Shown here: piece after piece, positions 1 to 6,547 of the stretch
Position numbering within the stretch: position 1 is the stretch's first letter
How the letters are laid out: each line of letters opens with the position of its first letter
NCBI GenBank assembly: GCA_034928535.1
Contig: JAYFOV010000039.1
Coordinates: 1-14,919 of the forward strand
Direction of reading: 5' to 3'
Length of the DNA stretch: 14,919 bases
Origin: CAXXOK01 sp001604115
GTDB taxonomy: Bacteria > Bacillota > Clostridia > Christensenellales > Aristaeellaceae
Notes under the pieces: model-generated
What the model was told of the DNA's origin: nothing
What the model saw: the letters and a program-made list of their open reading frames with translations, nothing else
Database searches by the model: none
Made by a program: the position numbers and the translations under genes

Positions 1-1
1 A

Positions 2-115
2 CTGGCGGCGTTTCTGCAAACCGTCATGAGCATCAACCATGCGGACAAGCCCGATGCCGCCTTGCCTGGCCTGCCCATGCAGGGTGGTAAGGTTCCGGTC
101 GGACACAAGCCCTGA
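2..115 (+). CDS. C-terminal fragment of an unidentified protein (5' end outside window)
   Basis: An open frame runs from the window edge to a TGA at 113-115 and encodes the last 37 residues of a protein, ending in GGKVPVGHKP. The tail is rich in Pro, Ala and Lys. I see no recognisable domain, and the fragment is too short to assign a family. It has the same orientation as the metallopeptidase gene that starts 110 bp later. A promoter-like element lies between them and no clear terminator hairpin does, so some read-through is possible. That the frame is real is inferred only from its being open to the edge and from its position. Confidence 0.45.
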   Translation: MAAFLQTVMSINHADKPDAALPGLPMQGGKVPVGHKP

Positions 116-160
116 CACACAAAATCTATCGTTAAATTGAGGCGTGCATATCGAGCGTAT

Positions 161-180
161 TGTGATATAGTATCATCACA
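161..180. promoter_or_regulatory. Inverted repeat overlapping an extended -10 (probable operator and promoter of the M81 gene)
   Basis: The arms TGTGAT (161-166) and ATCACA (175-180) are perfect reverse complements separated by 8 bp. The plus-strand extended -10 element TGATATAGT (163-171) lies inside the repeat. No good -35 is seen at the right distance, which fits an extended -10 promoter. The start codon is 55 bp downstream of the -10. A protein bound here would block the promoter. Which regulator binds is unknown. Confidence 0.45.
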
Positions 181-225
181 GGACTCCAGCCTGCGTTTCC
201 AAACCATGTTGAAAAGAGGATCGCT

Positions 226-1650
226 ATGAAGATTGCCGTAGCAGCCATGATGCAGGAGACCAATACGATTTCCCACCAACGTACAGCCCTGCGCCATTTT
301 GTAATCACAAAAGGAGATGCGGTGTATCATGAAACACGTTGGAAGCGCCGCTCGATCTTTGGCATCATCGAATCGTTGACCCAGGCAGGGCATACGGTGG
401 TTCCCGGCTACTGCGCCATCGCGCTGCCAGGCGCACTCATTGAACGGGCTGCGTTTGAAACCATCGTGTCCGAGATTGTAGCAGGCATTCAAGATGTAAT
501 GCCTTTGGATGGGATTTGCCTTGCGCTGCATGGCTCCATGGCCGCCGAGGGCTATGACGATCCGGAAGGCGCGCTGCTGCTGGCCATCCGCAAATCGGTC
601 GGCTGGCAGGTGCCCATCACCTGTGCGCTGGACATGCATGCCACCGTTACGGATACCATGGTGCGTTGTGCCAATGGGTACAGCGTGTACCGCACCGCCC
701 CGCACATCGACGAGTATGAAACGGGGGAGCGCGCGGCAGCATTGCTCATGCAGACACTCGCAAGTGGGCGTGCGCTGGTCACTCGGATGGTCAAGCTGCC
801 GATCCTGATCGCGGGAGAAATGACGGAAAGCGACAAGCCGCCATTTGCCGGGCTGCTGGCACGCATACCAGCATGGGAAGCCCATTATGGCGCGCTGGAT
901 GCATCCTATGTGCTGGGTTACCCTTGGGCAGATTCCCCCCACGCGGGCGTTGCTGCGCTGGCAACTGGCTTTGCCGATGCATCCGTGACCATGGCCTCCT
1001 GCGCCAAAGAGATGGCGGATGCCTTTGACGTCATCAAGCAGGAGTTTGTTTTTACCACAGAAGCATATCCGTTGGCCGAGGCAGTTGCCATTGCGCTGGA
1101 GGAAACGCAGCACCCGGTTGTGGTGTCGGATTCCGGCGATAACCCTACAGCCGGCGCAGCGCAGGATATGGCACTGGTAGCCGAGGAATTGCTGCGCCAA
1201 AAAGCCAAAAATGCTCTGGTTATCGCCATTGCGGATGGTGATGCGTATGCGGCGTGTGCTGCGGCGGGGCAAGGCAGCACCCTGGAGCTGCCACTGGGCA
1301 GGCTGGCCGCCTATCAGGCTGCGCCGCCCACGCCGCTGCGCATCCGTGTGTGCGTGGAGCTCATAGCCCATGCTGGACAAATGGATTATGCCGTTGTGCG
1401 CTGCGAAGGGGTGAGCATCGTGATCAGCAGGGAACGTGTTTCCGTTGCTGAGCCCTTTGACATGCGTGAGCTGGGTCTGCCGCTGGAGCGCTATGATGTC
1501 ATCAGCGTGAAGTGCGGGTATTTGGATCCCACCTATATGGCGATTGCGGCCAGGAGCATCCTTGCGCTCACCCCCGGCTATACCTGTGAGCTGTTGGAGA
1601 CGATGCCGTACACCCGTATCCCGCGCCCGATGTTCCCGCTGGATGCGTAA
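226..1650 (+). CDS. M81 family metallopeptidase (MlrC / microcystinase C-like)
   Basis: This 474-residue protein matches the MlrC (M81) family, named after the sphingomonad enzyme that degrades linearised microcystin; most members act on unknown substrates. Visible family motifs, in order, are an N-terminal QETNT segment (about residues 11-15), ALHGSM with His102 followed by a conserved EG-DDPEG stretch, the Asp136-Met-His138 pair, APHIDEYETG with His160, and SDSGDNPTAG with Asp302 and Asp305. These are the likely zinc-binding and active-site residues. The C-terminal part (from about 310) fits the MlrC C-terminal domain. There is no signal peptide, so it should be cytoplasmic. The start at 226 is supported by AGAGGA at 215-220. 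The gene appears monocistronic, with its own promoter and a strong hairpin 70 bp after the stop. Length is normal for the family. Family assignment is confident; the substrate is not known. Confidence 0.88.
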   Translation: MKIAVAAMMQETNTISHQRTALRHFVITKGDAVYHETRWKRRSIFGIIESLTQAGHTVVPGYCAIALPGALIERAAFETIVSEIVAGIQDVMPLDGICLALHGSMAAEGYDDPEGALLLAIRKSVGWQVPITCALDMHATVTDTMVRCANGYSVYRTAPHIDEYETGERAAALLMQTLASGRALVTRMVKLPILIAGEMTESDKPPFAGLLARIPAWEAHYGALDASYVLGYPWADSPHAGVAALATGFADASVTMASCAKEMADAFDVIKQEFVFTTEAYPLAEAVAIALEETQHPVVVSDSGDNPTAGAAQDMALVAEELLRQKAKNALVIAIADGDAYAACAAAGQGSTLELPLGRLAAYQAAPPTPLRIRVCVELIAHAGQMDYAVVRCEGVSIVISRERVSVAEPFDMRELGLPLERYDVISVKCGYLDPTYMAIAARSILALTPGYTCELLETMPYTRIPRPMFPLDA

Positions 1651-1720
1651 GGGCTGCTTGGGCGATTGTCAGCTGCGGACATGACGCGGGAAGGTCGGTA
1701 CCGCCAACGACACGATCATG

Positions 1721-1759
1721 AAACAGGCTGCACCCCACCGCGTGGGGTGCAGCCTGTTT
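1721..1759. terminator. Bidirectional terminator hairpin between the M81 gene and cutC
   Basis: A perfect 18 bp stem (1721-1738 paired with 1742-1759) closes on a 3-nt loop, CGC. The plus strand begins with AAAC and ends with GTTT, so the T-tract is short and largely inside the stem. It sits between the convergent M81 gene and ROK-cutC operon and can end transcription from both sides. Confidence 0.8.
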
Positions 1760-1851
1760 GGTATACTGATCTACCTACGCAGCCCTTTATGTGCCAGGGA
1801 TGCAGCCTGGGATGTCTACCACGTGCACACTTCAGGGCGCAGCAATTCAGA

Positions 1852-2601
1852 TCAGGGATGATCGATCATGGAGCGCAATGCGCCAACATAGTCGCCGTCG
1901 ATCAGATTATACGTATCCTCGGGGGGGTATAGCGCCCCGCCGAAAAAAATGTCGCGGTTGTTCGCTGTGGAAGGGTCAGGTACCTTACGGTGACGCGAGA
2001 GGTGAATCTGCGTACAACCAGTCTCGGCAATCACCCGTTTTGCATTGCGCTGGTTGATGCCGGCGCCGGGGAGGATCTCAATGGCGCCAGCTGCAAAGCG
2101 GATCATCTCCGCGATGGTATCCATGCCATAGTAGGCGCTTGGCGCCTGGCCACTGGTGAGCACGCGCGTCACGCCCAGGTTGATGAGTGTTTCCAGCGCC
2201 CGGCGCCAATCCGGCGTTACGTCCAGCGCGCGGTGGAACACCGTCGGTTTGCCACTGGCCAAGGTCACAAAAGCACGCGTACGGGCTGCATCCACAGTGC
2301 CATCTTCGTGGAGAAACCCAAACACGATCCCATCTGCACCGTTTTCCAGCATCAGGCGCGCATCGGCGGTGGCGGTTTCGTATTCAAGCGGCGTGTAGCA
2401 AAAACCGCCTGCGCGGGGGCGGATCATGGTCATGATGGGGATGGCTGCCTCCCGACGCGCAATCTGCAGGGTGCCCAGCGTAGGTGTCAGCCCGCCTTGA
2501 AACAAATTGGCATTTAGCTCCACACGGTTTGCCCCTGCGCGCCATGCCTCCACCACATCCTCGGCAGAGCCGCAGCATATTTCCAGCAAAGTATTGCTCA
2601 T
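1852..2601 (-). CDS. cutC: CutC family TIM-barrel protein
   Basis: This 249-residue protein has the CutC signature: LEICCGS at the start, GANRVELNANLFQGGLTPT (about residues 23-41), MIRPRAGGFCY, GADGIVFGFL, FHRALDV and RVLTSGQ. The fold is a TIM barrel and the protein should be cytoplasmic. CutC was named for copper tolerance in E. coli, but that role is disputed and no enzymatic reaction is established for the family. The family cysteine that often follows VEL (ELC) is Asn30 here, while Cys9 and Cys10 are kept. The ATG overlaps the ROK stop as ATGA (2598-2601), and GGGAGG lies just upstream inside the ROK gene, so the two are translationally coupled. The pairing with a sugar-sensing type repressor, divergent from a sugar transporter, points to carbohydrate metabolism rather than copper. 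Family is confident; function is inference. Confidence 0.9.
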   Translation of the reverse strand: MSNTLLEICCGSAEDVVEAWRAGANRVELNANLFQGGLTPTLGTLQIARREAAIPIMTMIRPRAGGFCYTPLEYETATADARLMLENGADGIVFGFLHEDGTVDAARTRAFVTLASGKPTVFHRALDVTPDWRRALETLINLGVTRVLTSGQAPSAYYGMDTIAEMIRFAAGAIEILPGAGINQRNAKRVIAETGCTQIHLSRHRKVPDPSTANNRDIFFGGALYPPEDTYNLIDGDYVGALRSMIDHP

Positions 2602-3749
2602 ACAACTGTCCTCCCATATTCCGGATCCGTCAGCATGGTGTCCAGCGCCAGATCAAAAGCACCGATGGTCGCGCCCACCATGCAGGACGCCTCAAAATCA
2701 CCGCCAATGGATAGGCGGGGATCCACCAGCAGCGGCGACAGCGCGTCCTGCAATTTGCAAAAGATCTCGCCGCCCAGCACAATGCGCTTGGGGTCATAAA
2801 AACAATCGATCATGGAGACGACCAAGCGCAGATACTGTAAAATATCCTCAACCAGCAGGCGGGCAATGCCGGCGTTCTGGCGGTAAGCGATCATCACATC
2901 CTCCAGCGTCCGTATGGACGGAGAAGCGGTTTGCGCGCTGCGCAGGATGCTGTGCTCTGTCAGGTGCGTTTGCAATACATCGGCCGACTGCAGGCCGGGC
3001 ATCAGGTTCAGATGCTCCACTTCGCCAGCCATGTTGCGGTGGCCGCGCACCAGCCGCCCGTTGCTCAACACAGCAATGCCAACGCCCGCGCCCACCAACA
3101 GGTAAGCAATATCTTCTTGGCGAGGGATGTTCATCCGCGCCTGTTCGCCCAGCAGGCAGGCCTTGGCATCGTTCTCGATCCAAACCGGAAGGCCGAGTGC
3201 CTGTTCAAAAGGCGAACGCAGATCGACATCCTGCCAGTGAAGCTGATCCGACTTGAGCAAGACGCCGCGTTTGCTATCCACCACACCCGGCACGCTGATA
3301 CCTGCCACGCGCACTTTGGACCAATCCGGGATGAGTGCGCGATCCATGCTGTCAAGCATTTGCCTGGATAACTGGGCAAGATGCAAAATGGAAAACTGGC
3401 CTGCGTCCGTCAGCGGTCGTTCCACAGTGTGCAGGCATTGACGGTGAAAATCGTTAAGGGAAACCAGCAGCTTGTTGTGCTCAAAATACACCCCTACCGC
3501 GTACAAACCATCACTGCAAGTGTAAAGCAAACGCTGCTTGCGCCCGCGACTTACGCGGTCGTTCACGCCTTCCTCCCGTACCAGCTGGTGGTGGATGAGC
3601 GTATTGACGATGCGCGTCATGCTGGCGGGACTTAAATCCGTGAGCACCGTCAGCTCTGTGCGCGAGATGGGTTGGTGCTGGTGGATCAGGTTGAGTACAG
3701 TGAGGGTGTTGCGCCGCTTGACATACATCTGGTTGGGTATCCATGCCAT
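2598..3749 (-). CDS. ROK family transcriptional repressor (XylR/NagC type)
   Basis: This 383-residue protein has an N-terminal winged helix-turn-helix (about residues 12-60, with PISRTELTVLTDLSPASMTRIV) and a ROK sugar-kinase-like domain (about 83 to the end). In the ROK domain I see GVVDSKRGVLL, the IEND segment with Asp194, VGAGVGIAVLSNGRLVRG, and AGEVEHL with Glu243 and His246, residues that contact sugar in ROK proteins. The usual zinc motif CxCGxxGC after that His is absent: no cysteine lies between residues 199 and 315. The N-terminal ATP motif is also degenerate (GVYFEHNKLLVSLND), so this is a regulator rather than a kinase. The ATG at 3749 is preferred because the GGGGGAAGG run sits 5-8 nt upstream; a GTG at 3755 would lie too close to it. 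It is followed by cutC with an ATGA overlap and diverges from a carbohydrate ABC transporter, its likely target. Confidence 0.9.
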   Translation of the reverse strand: MAWIPNQMYVKRRNTLTVLNLIHQHQPISRTELTVLTDLSPASMTRIVNTLIHHQLVREEGVNDRVSRGRKQRLLYTCSDGLYAVGVYFEHNKLLVSLNDFHRQCLHTVERPLTDAGQFSILHLAQLSRQMLDSMDRALIPDWSKVRVAGISVPGVVDSKRGVLLKSDQLHWQDVDLRSPFEQALGLPVWIENDAKACLLGEQARMNIPRQEDIAYLLVGAGVGIAVLSNGRLVRGHRNMAGEVEHLNLMPGLQSADVLQTHLTEHSILRSAQTASPSIRTLEDVMIAYRQNAGIARLLVEDILQYLRLVVSMIDCFYDPKRIVLGGEIFCKLQDALSPLLVDPRLSIGGDFEASCMVGATIGAFDLALDTMLTDPEYGRTVV

Positions 3750-3802
3750 GAGCACCTTCCCCCTTTGCTGCGGTTTACTTTGTTCACGGATTGCCTGAAA
3801 TC

Positions 3803-3832
3803 ATGATAGCATAGGCTAGAATGAATAGGCAA
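3803..3832 (-). promoter_or_regulatory. Predicted sigma-A promoter of ROK-cutC
   Basis: On the minus strand, TTGCCT (3832-3827) and TATCAT (3808-3803) are separated by 18 bp. An upstream TGC makes an extended -10, TGCTATCAT. It lies about 55 bp before the preferred ROK start. Both boxes match the consensus well (4/6 and 5/6). Confidence 0.6.
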
Positions 3833-3896
3833 CATTAATTTCAAGGTAAAAATAAATGCGGTAAACAGATTGGCGTCTGCGTATATCAAAAGGCGA

Positions 3897-3991
3897 AAAA
3901 TATAGTAAAACATCACAATTTGTATTGATATGCTGGAAAATCGACCCGATGTTCCACTTGCGTGGCGCGCCATTCCATGCTACTATATTTT
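3897..3991. repeat. 11 bp inverted repeat pair flanking and overlapping the transporter promoter
   Basis: AAAATATAGTA (3897-3907) and its exact reverse complement TACTATATTTT (3981-3991) lie 84 bp apart, centre to centre. The downstream copy includes the -10 TACTAT of the binding-protein promoter. The distance is about eight helical turns, so two operator half-sites joined by DNA looping are possible. The motif is AT-rich, and chance occurrence is not excluded. Confidence 0.4.
3958..3986 (+). promoter_or_regulatory. Predicted sigma-A promoter of the sugar ABC transporter operon
   Basis: TTGCGT (3958-3963) and TACTAT (3981-3986) are separated by 17 bp. TGC just upstream makes an extended -10, TGCTACTAT. 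Transcription would start near 3993 and give a leader of roughly 175 nt. Confidence 0.65.
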
Positions 3992-4169
3992 CAGGTTGAA
4001 ACATTGACGGCGGTATCGCAAGGAAGCAGTACTCAGGGTTTTGCTTTCCGCATGTCCCGCAGTTCCGTACAATCACGGCGGCGCGCACAAAGGGGTGCGG
4101 CTCCGTCTTAAAAAGGCGCAACGCGCAACCGCGCGCTGTATATATGAATACGTAAAGGGGGACTTGCTC

Positions 4170-5381
4170 ATGAAAAAGCTGATCGCAATCCTGTTGGTGC
4201 TGTTACTGGCGATCGCGCCGCTGGCGGCATTTGCCGAAGGCGTTACCCTGACCATGGGTTCCTGGCGCAACACGGATGCATCCATGGTGGAAGCACTGCT
4301 GGCAAAGTACAAGGAAATCAGCGGTGTGAACATCGTGTTTGAGCCCACGCAATCCTCGCAGTACAACTCCGTGCTCCGCCTGCAGCTGGACAGCGGCACC
4401 GGCCCGGATCTGTACTACTCCCGTTCCTACGCCACCGGCGAGGAGCTGTACACCGCAGGCTTCTCCATGGATTGCTCGGATGTGCCCGGTGTGAAGGAAA
4501 ACTTCACCGCCGGCGCGTTGGATCCCTGGACGGCTGCGGATGGCAAAGTGTTCGCGGTTCCCTTTGCGGCAGTGTCCCAGGTGATCTACTACAACAAAGC
4601 GATCTTTGCGGATAACGGCATCACCACCCTGCCCACCACGTGGGAGGAGTTCATCACGGTGTGCCAGACCCTCAAAGATAAGGGCGTTACCGTGTTTGCC
4701 AACGGCCTTGCCTCCAACTGGGACATTCTGGAGTGCGTGCTGCTGGGCATGATCCCCAACTACATCACCGCCGATGAGCGCCTTGCCTATGAGAGCGGCG
4801 AGAAGAAGTTCAACGATCCCCAGTTTGTGGAGATCCTGGAGGACTTTGCGCAGTTGGTGCCTTTCCTGCCGGAAGGCTTTGAGTCCATCGACAACGATAA
4901 CGCCAACATCTTCTTTGGCATGGGCAATGCAGCCATGCTGATGGATGGCAGCTGGAGCTGCGGCCCCCTGAATGACGATTATGAAATCGACTGGGGCACC
5001 ATGGCCTTCCCCGCGCCTGAGGGCAAAACCCCCGGCGTGTGCTTCCATCCTGACATGGGCATCACCGGCAACACAGCTACCAAATATCCTGAAGAAGTGA
5101 AGGCGTTCCTGGCTTGGCTGGCTACGCCCGAAGGCGCGCAGATCACCGCCGACTATCTGCCTGCAGGCTTCTTCCCGATGATCAATGCCCCCATCACCTT
5201 CCAGAACGAGCGCGTGACCGACATCCTCAAGCTCAACGAAAGCAAGAATCTGGATGCGCGCTTCATCTGGCCTAAGCTGATCGATGCCTACACGCCCATC
5301 CTGGATCAGCTCAACGCCATCTGCCGTGGGGAAACCACCCCGCAGGCTGCTGCCGACGCACTTGCCGCTGCGCAGCCGTAA
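4170..5381 (+). CDS. Carbohydrate ABC transporter extracellular substrate-binding protein (family 1)
   Basis: This 403-residue protein is the solute-binding component of a CUT1-type sugar importer. It has a clear signal peptide (residues 1-22, KK then a Leu/Ala-rich core ending AFA before Glu23) followed by a SBP_bac_1 fold: VTLTMGSWRN, an LRLQLDSGTGPDLYYS segment, VFAVPFAAVSQVIYYNKAIFADNGI, PTTWEEF, and the C-terminal KAFLAWLATPEGAQ. No cysteine occurs in the first 40 residues, so there is no lipobox and the protein is predicted to be released rather than lipid-anchored, unlike most Gram-positive binding proteins. The ATG at 4170 is chosen because AAAGGGGG at 4154-4161 sits 8 nt upstream and because the signal peptide begins there. 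It leads an operon with two permeases; the gap to the first is 222 nt and holds two hairpins. Substrate is not deducible; an oligosaccharide is likely from the family. Confidence 0.92.
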   Translation: MKKLIAILLVLLLAIAPLAAFAEGVTLTMGSWRNTDASMVEALLAKYKEISGVNIVFEPTQSSQYNSVLRLQLDSGTGPDLYYSRSYATGEELYTAGFSMDCSDVPGVKENFTAGALDPWTAADGKVFAVPFAAVSQVIYYNKAIFADNGITTLPTTWEEFITVCQTLKDKGVTVFANGLASNWDILECVLLGMIPNYITADERLAYESGEKKFNDPQFVEILEDFAQLVPFLPEGFESIDNDNANIFFGMGNAAMLMDGSWSCGPLNDDYEIDWGTMAFPAPEGKTPGVCFHPDMGITGNTATKYPEEVKAFLAWLATPEGAQITADYLPAGFFPMINAPITFQNERVTDILKLNESKNLDARFIWPKLIDAYTPILDQLNAICRGETTPQAAADALAAAQP

Positions 5382-5393
5382 CGATACCAACCT

Positions 5394-5419
5394 GCCGCAC
5401 ACCCGAAAGGGTGTGCGGC
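5394..5419 (+). terminator. GAAA-tetraloop hairpin after the binding-protein gene
   Basis: GCCGCACACCC (5394-5404) pairs perfectly with 5409-5419 around a GAAA loop, an 11 bp GC-rich stem 12 nt after the stop. No T-tract follows. It is more likely an mRNA-stabilising 3' hairpin or partial terminator that keeps binding-protein mRNA above permease mRNA than a full terminator. Confidence 0.6.
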
Positions 5420-5424
5420 GGCTT

Positions 5425-5463
5425 GCACAGCAGGGCACCCGTGGTTTGGATGCTCTGCTGTGC
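5425..5463 (+). repeat. Second hairpin in the binding protein-permease gap
   Basis: GCACAGCAGGGCA (5425-5437) pairs with TGCTCTGCTGTGC (5451-5463), 13 bp with one G-U pair and a 13-nt loop. It lies directly after the tetraloop hairpin. Together they occupy the first third of the 222 nt gap and probably act on transcript stability or read-through. Confidence 0.5.
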
Positions 5464-5603
5464 CCTTGCCCCTTATGCCGTTGTTTTGCCAATGGCAGGC
5501 ATACGCTGCACCAGCACGGCACCCATCGGGGCAAGCTACCACCACAACCCCGCGCGGACGATCTTGGGGCATAGTCCTGCGGTTTGGAAAGAGAGGGTTT
5601 CCC

Positions 5604-6542
5604 ATGAGCAGCAGAACGCGCGTGCTGGCACGCCGGGGCGTGGGCAATATCAACCCGGGCGGTGGATATTGGATTCGCTACATCCTCCCGGCGTTTTTGG
5701 TCTATGCGGTTTTTATGGCCTATCCATTGGTGGATTCCATCCGGCTATCCCTGTACTCGGGTACAACCGGCACCCGTGAGTTTGTGGGGTTTGCCAATTA
5801 CGTACGTCTGTTTACGGATCCAGTTGTGTCGGTGCGCTTCTGGAACGCGTTCCGAAACACATGGATCTTCTTTGCATTTCATATGTTCCTGCAAAATGTG
5901 CTGGGCATCCTTTTTGCAGTGATGCTGACCACACGCACCATGAGGGGCAGGCAGTTTTATCAGACAGTGATTTTTATTCCGTGCACGATTGCCGTGCTGG
6001 TAACGGGCTATCTTTTCAAACTGATGCTGAACCCGATCTGGGCGGGCACCACCCTCAAGGCCATGGGTCTTGGTTTTTTTGTGCGACCCTGGCTCGGGGA
6101 TATGAATACGGCGCTTCCGGTTGTTTCGCTTGTGTCGGTGTGGCAGTGGGTCGGCATCCCTACCATGATGTTTGTGGCGGCGTTTCAAGGCATCTCGGAT
6201 GATTTGATCGAAGCTGCCTCCATAGAAGGCGCCAATGGCATACAGCAGTTTTTCCGCATCAAACTGCCGCTCATCCTGCCTGTGGTGGGAATGATCGCAA
6301 TATTGACCTTTGTTTCCAATTTTAATGCGTTTGACGTGATCTACTCCATGGAAACAGCGGATGGTGCACCCAGCTATGCAACCGATTTGATTGGCACGCT
6401 GTTTTACCGCTATGGTGTTGCAGGGCAGCACCCTGTGGGCATTCCGGAACCGGGCGTAGGCGCGGCGATTTCCACAACGGTATTTGCTATGCTGCTTTGC
6501 GGGGTGATTCCCACCCTCAAGCTCACACAGGGAAAGGAGTGA
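5604..6542 (+). CDS. Sugar ABC transporter permease, MalF/UgpA type
   Basis: This 312-residue integral membrane protein is the first permease of the importer. Hydrophobic segments are visible at about residues 24-43, 86-108, 122-140, 173-193, 225-245 and 287-304, giving about six membrane spans. The cytoplasmic EAA loop that contacts the ATPase is at about 203-222 (EAASIEGANGIQQFFRIKLP), with the conserved Glu-Ala-Ala, the Gly and the closing LP. The long soluble insert of E. coli MalF is missing, as usual for CUT1 permeases of Gram-positives. The ATG at 5604 is chosen over upstream in-frame codons because AGAGGG (5592-5597) precedes it and the N-terminus fits the family. The stop lies 5 nt before the next permease start, and the ribosome binding site of that gene is inside this one. 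Confidence 0.92.
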   Translation: MSSRTRVLARRGVGNINPGGGYWIRYILPAFLVYAVFMAYPLVDSIRLSLYSGTTGTREFVGFANYVRLFTDPVVSVRFWNAFRNTWIFFAFHMFLQNVLGILFAVMLTTRTMRGRQFYQTVIFIPCTIAVLVTGYLFKLMLNPIWAGTTLKAMGLGFFVRPWLGDMNTALPVVSLVSVWQWVGIPTMMFVAAFQGISDDLIEAASIEGANGIQQFFRIKLPLILPVVGMIAILTFVSNFNAFDVIYSMETADGAPSYATDLIGTLFYRYGVAGQHPVGIPEPGVGAAISTTVFAMLLCGVIPTLKLTQGKE

Positions 6543-6547
6543 GGATC

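Larger units (their letters stand above)
3750..4169. other. 420 bp divergent control region between the ROK repressor and the sugar-binding protein
   Basis: No coding gene is supported here. The region is visibly AT-richer than its flanks, especially 3800-3990. It carries one promoter in each direction (3803-3832 and 3958-3986), an 11 bp inverted repeat pair (3897-3907 and 3981-3991), a GGTAAA direct repeat (3846-3851 and 3860-3865), and a 5' leader of about 175 nt before the binding-protein gene. That leader includes a small hairpin CGCAC/GTGCG at 4084-4099. It is the likely site for ROK binding. Confidence 0.7.

Noticed and set aside
161..180. CRP-type site reading of the TGTGA/TCACA arms
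   Set aside because: A CRP site has 6 bp between TGTGA and TCACA; here the gap is 10 bp. CRP-type control is also not expected for this kind of organism.
3446..3460. Catabolite-response (cre)-like TGAAAATCGTTA inside the ROK gene
   Set aside because: The central CG is shifted by one base relative to the cre consensus, and the site lies within coding sequence.
4041..4169. In-frame upstream extension of the binding protein
   Set aside because: It would place about 43 charged residues before a perfect signal peptide. The ribosome binding site at 4154-4161 supports the ATG at 4170.
4203..5534. Long minus-strand open frame opposite the sugar-binding protein
   Set aside because: It is a reverse shadow of a clear secreted binding protein, is rich in His, Gly and Arg without any domain, and runs across the hairpins after that gene.
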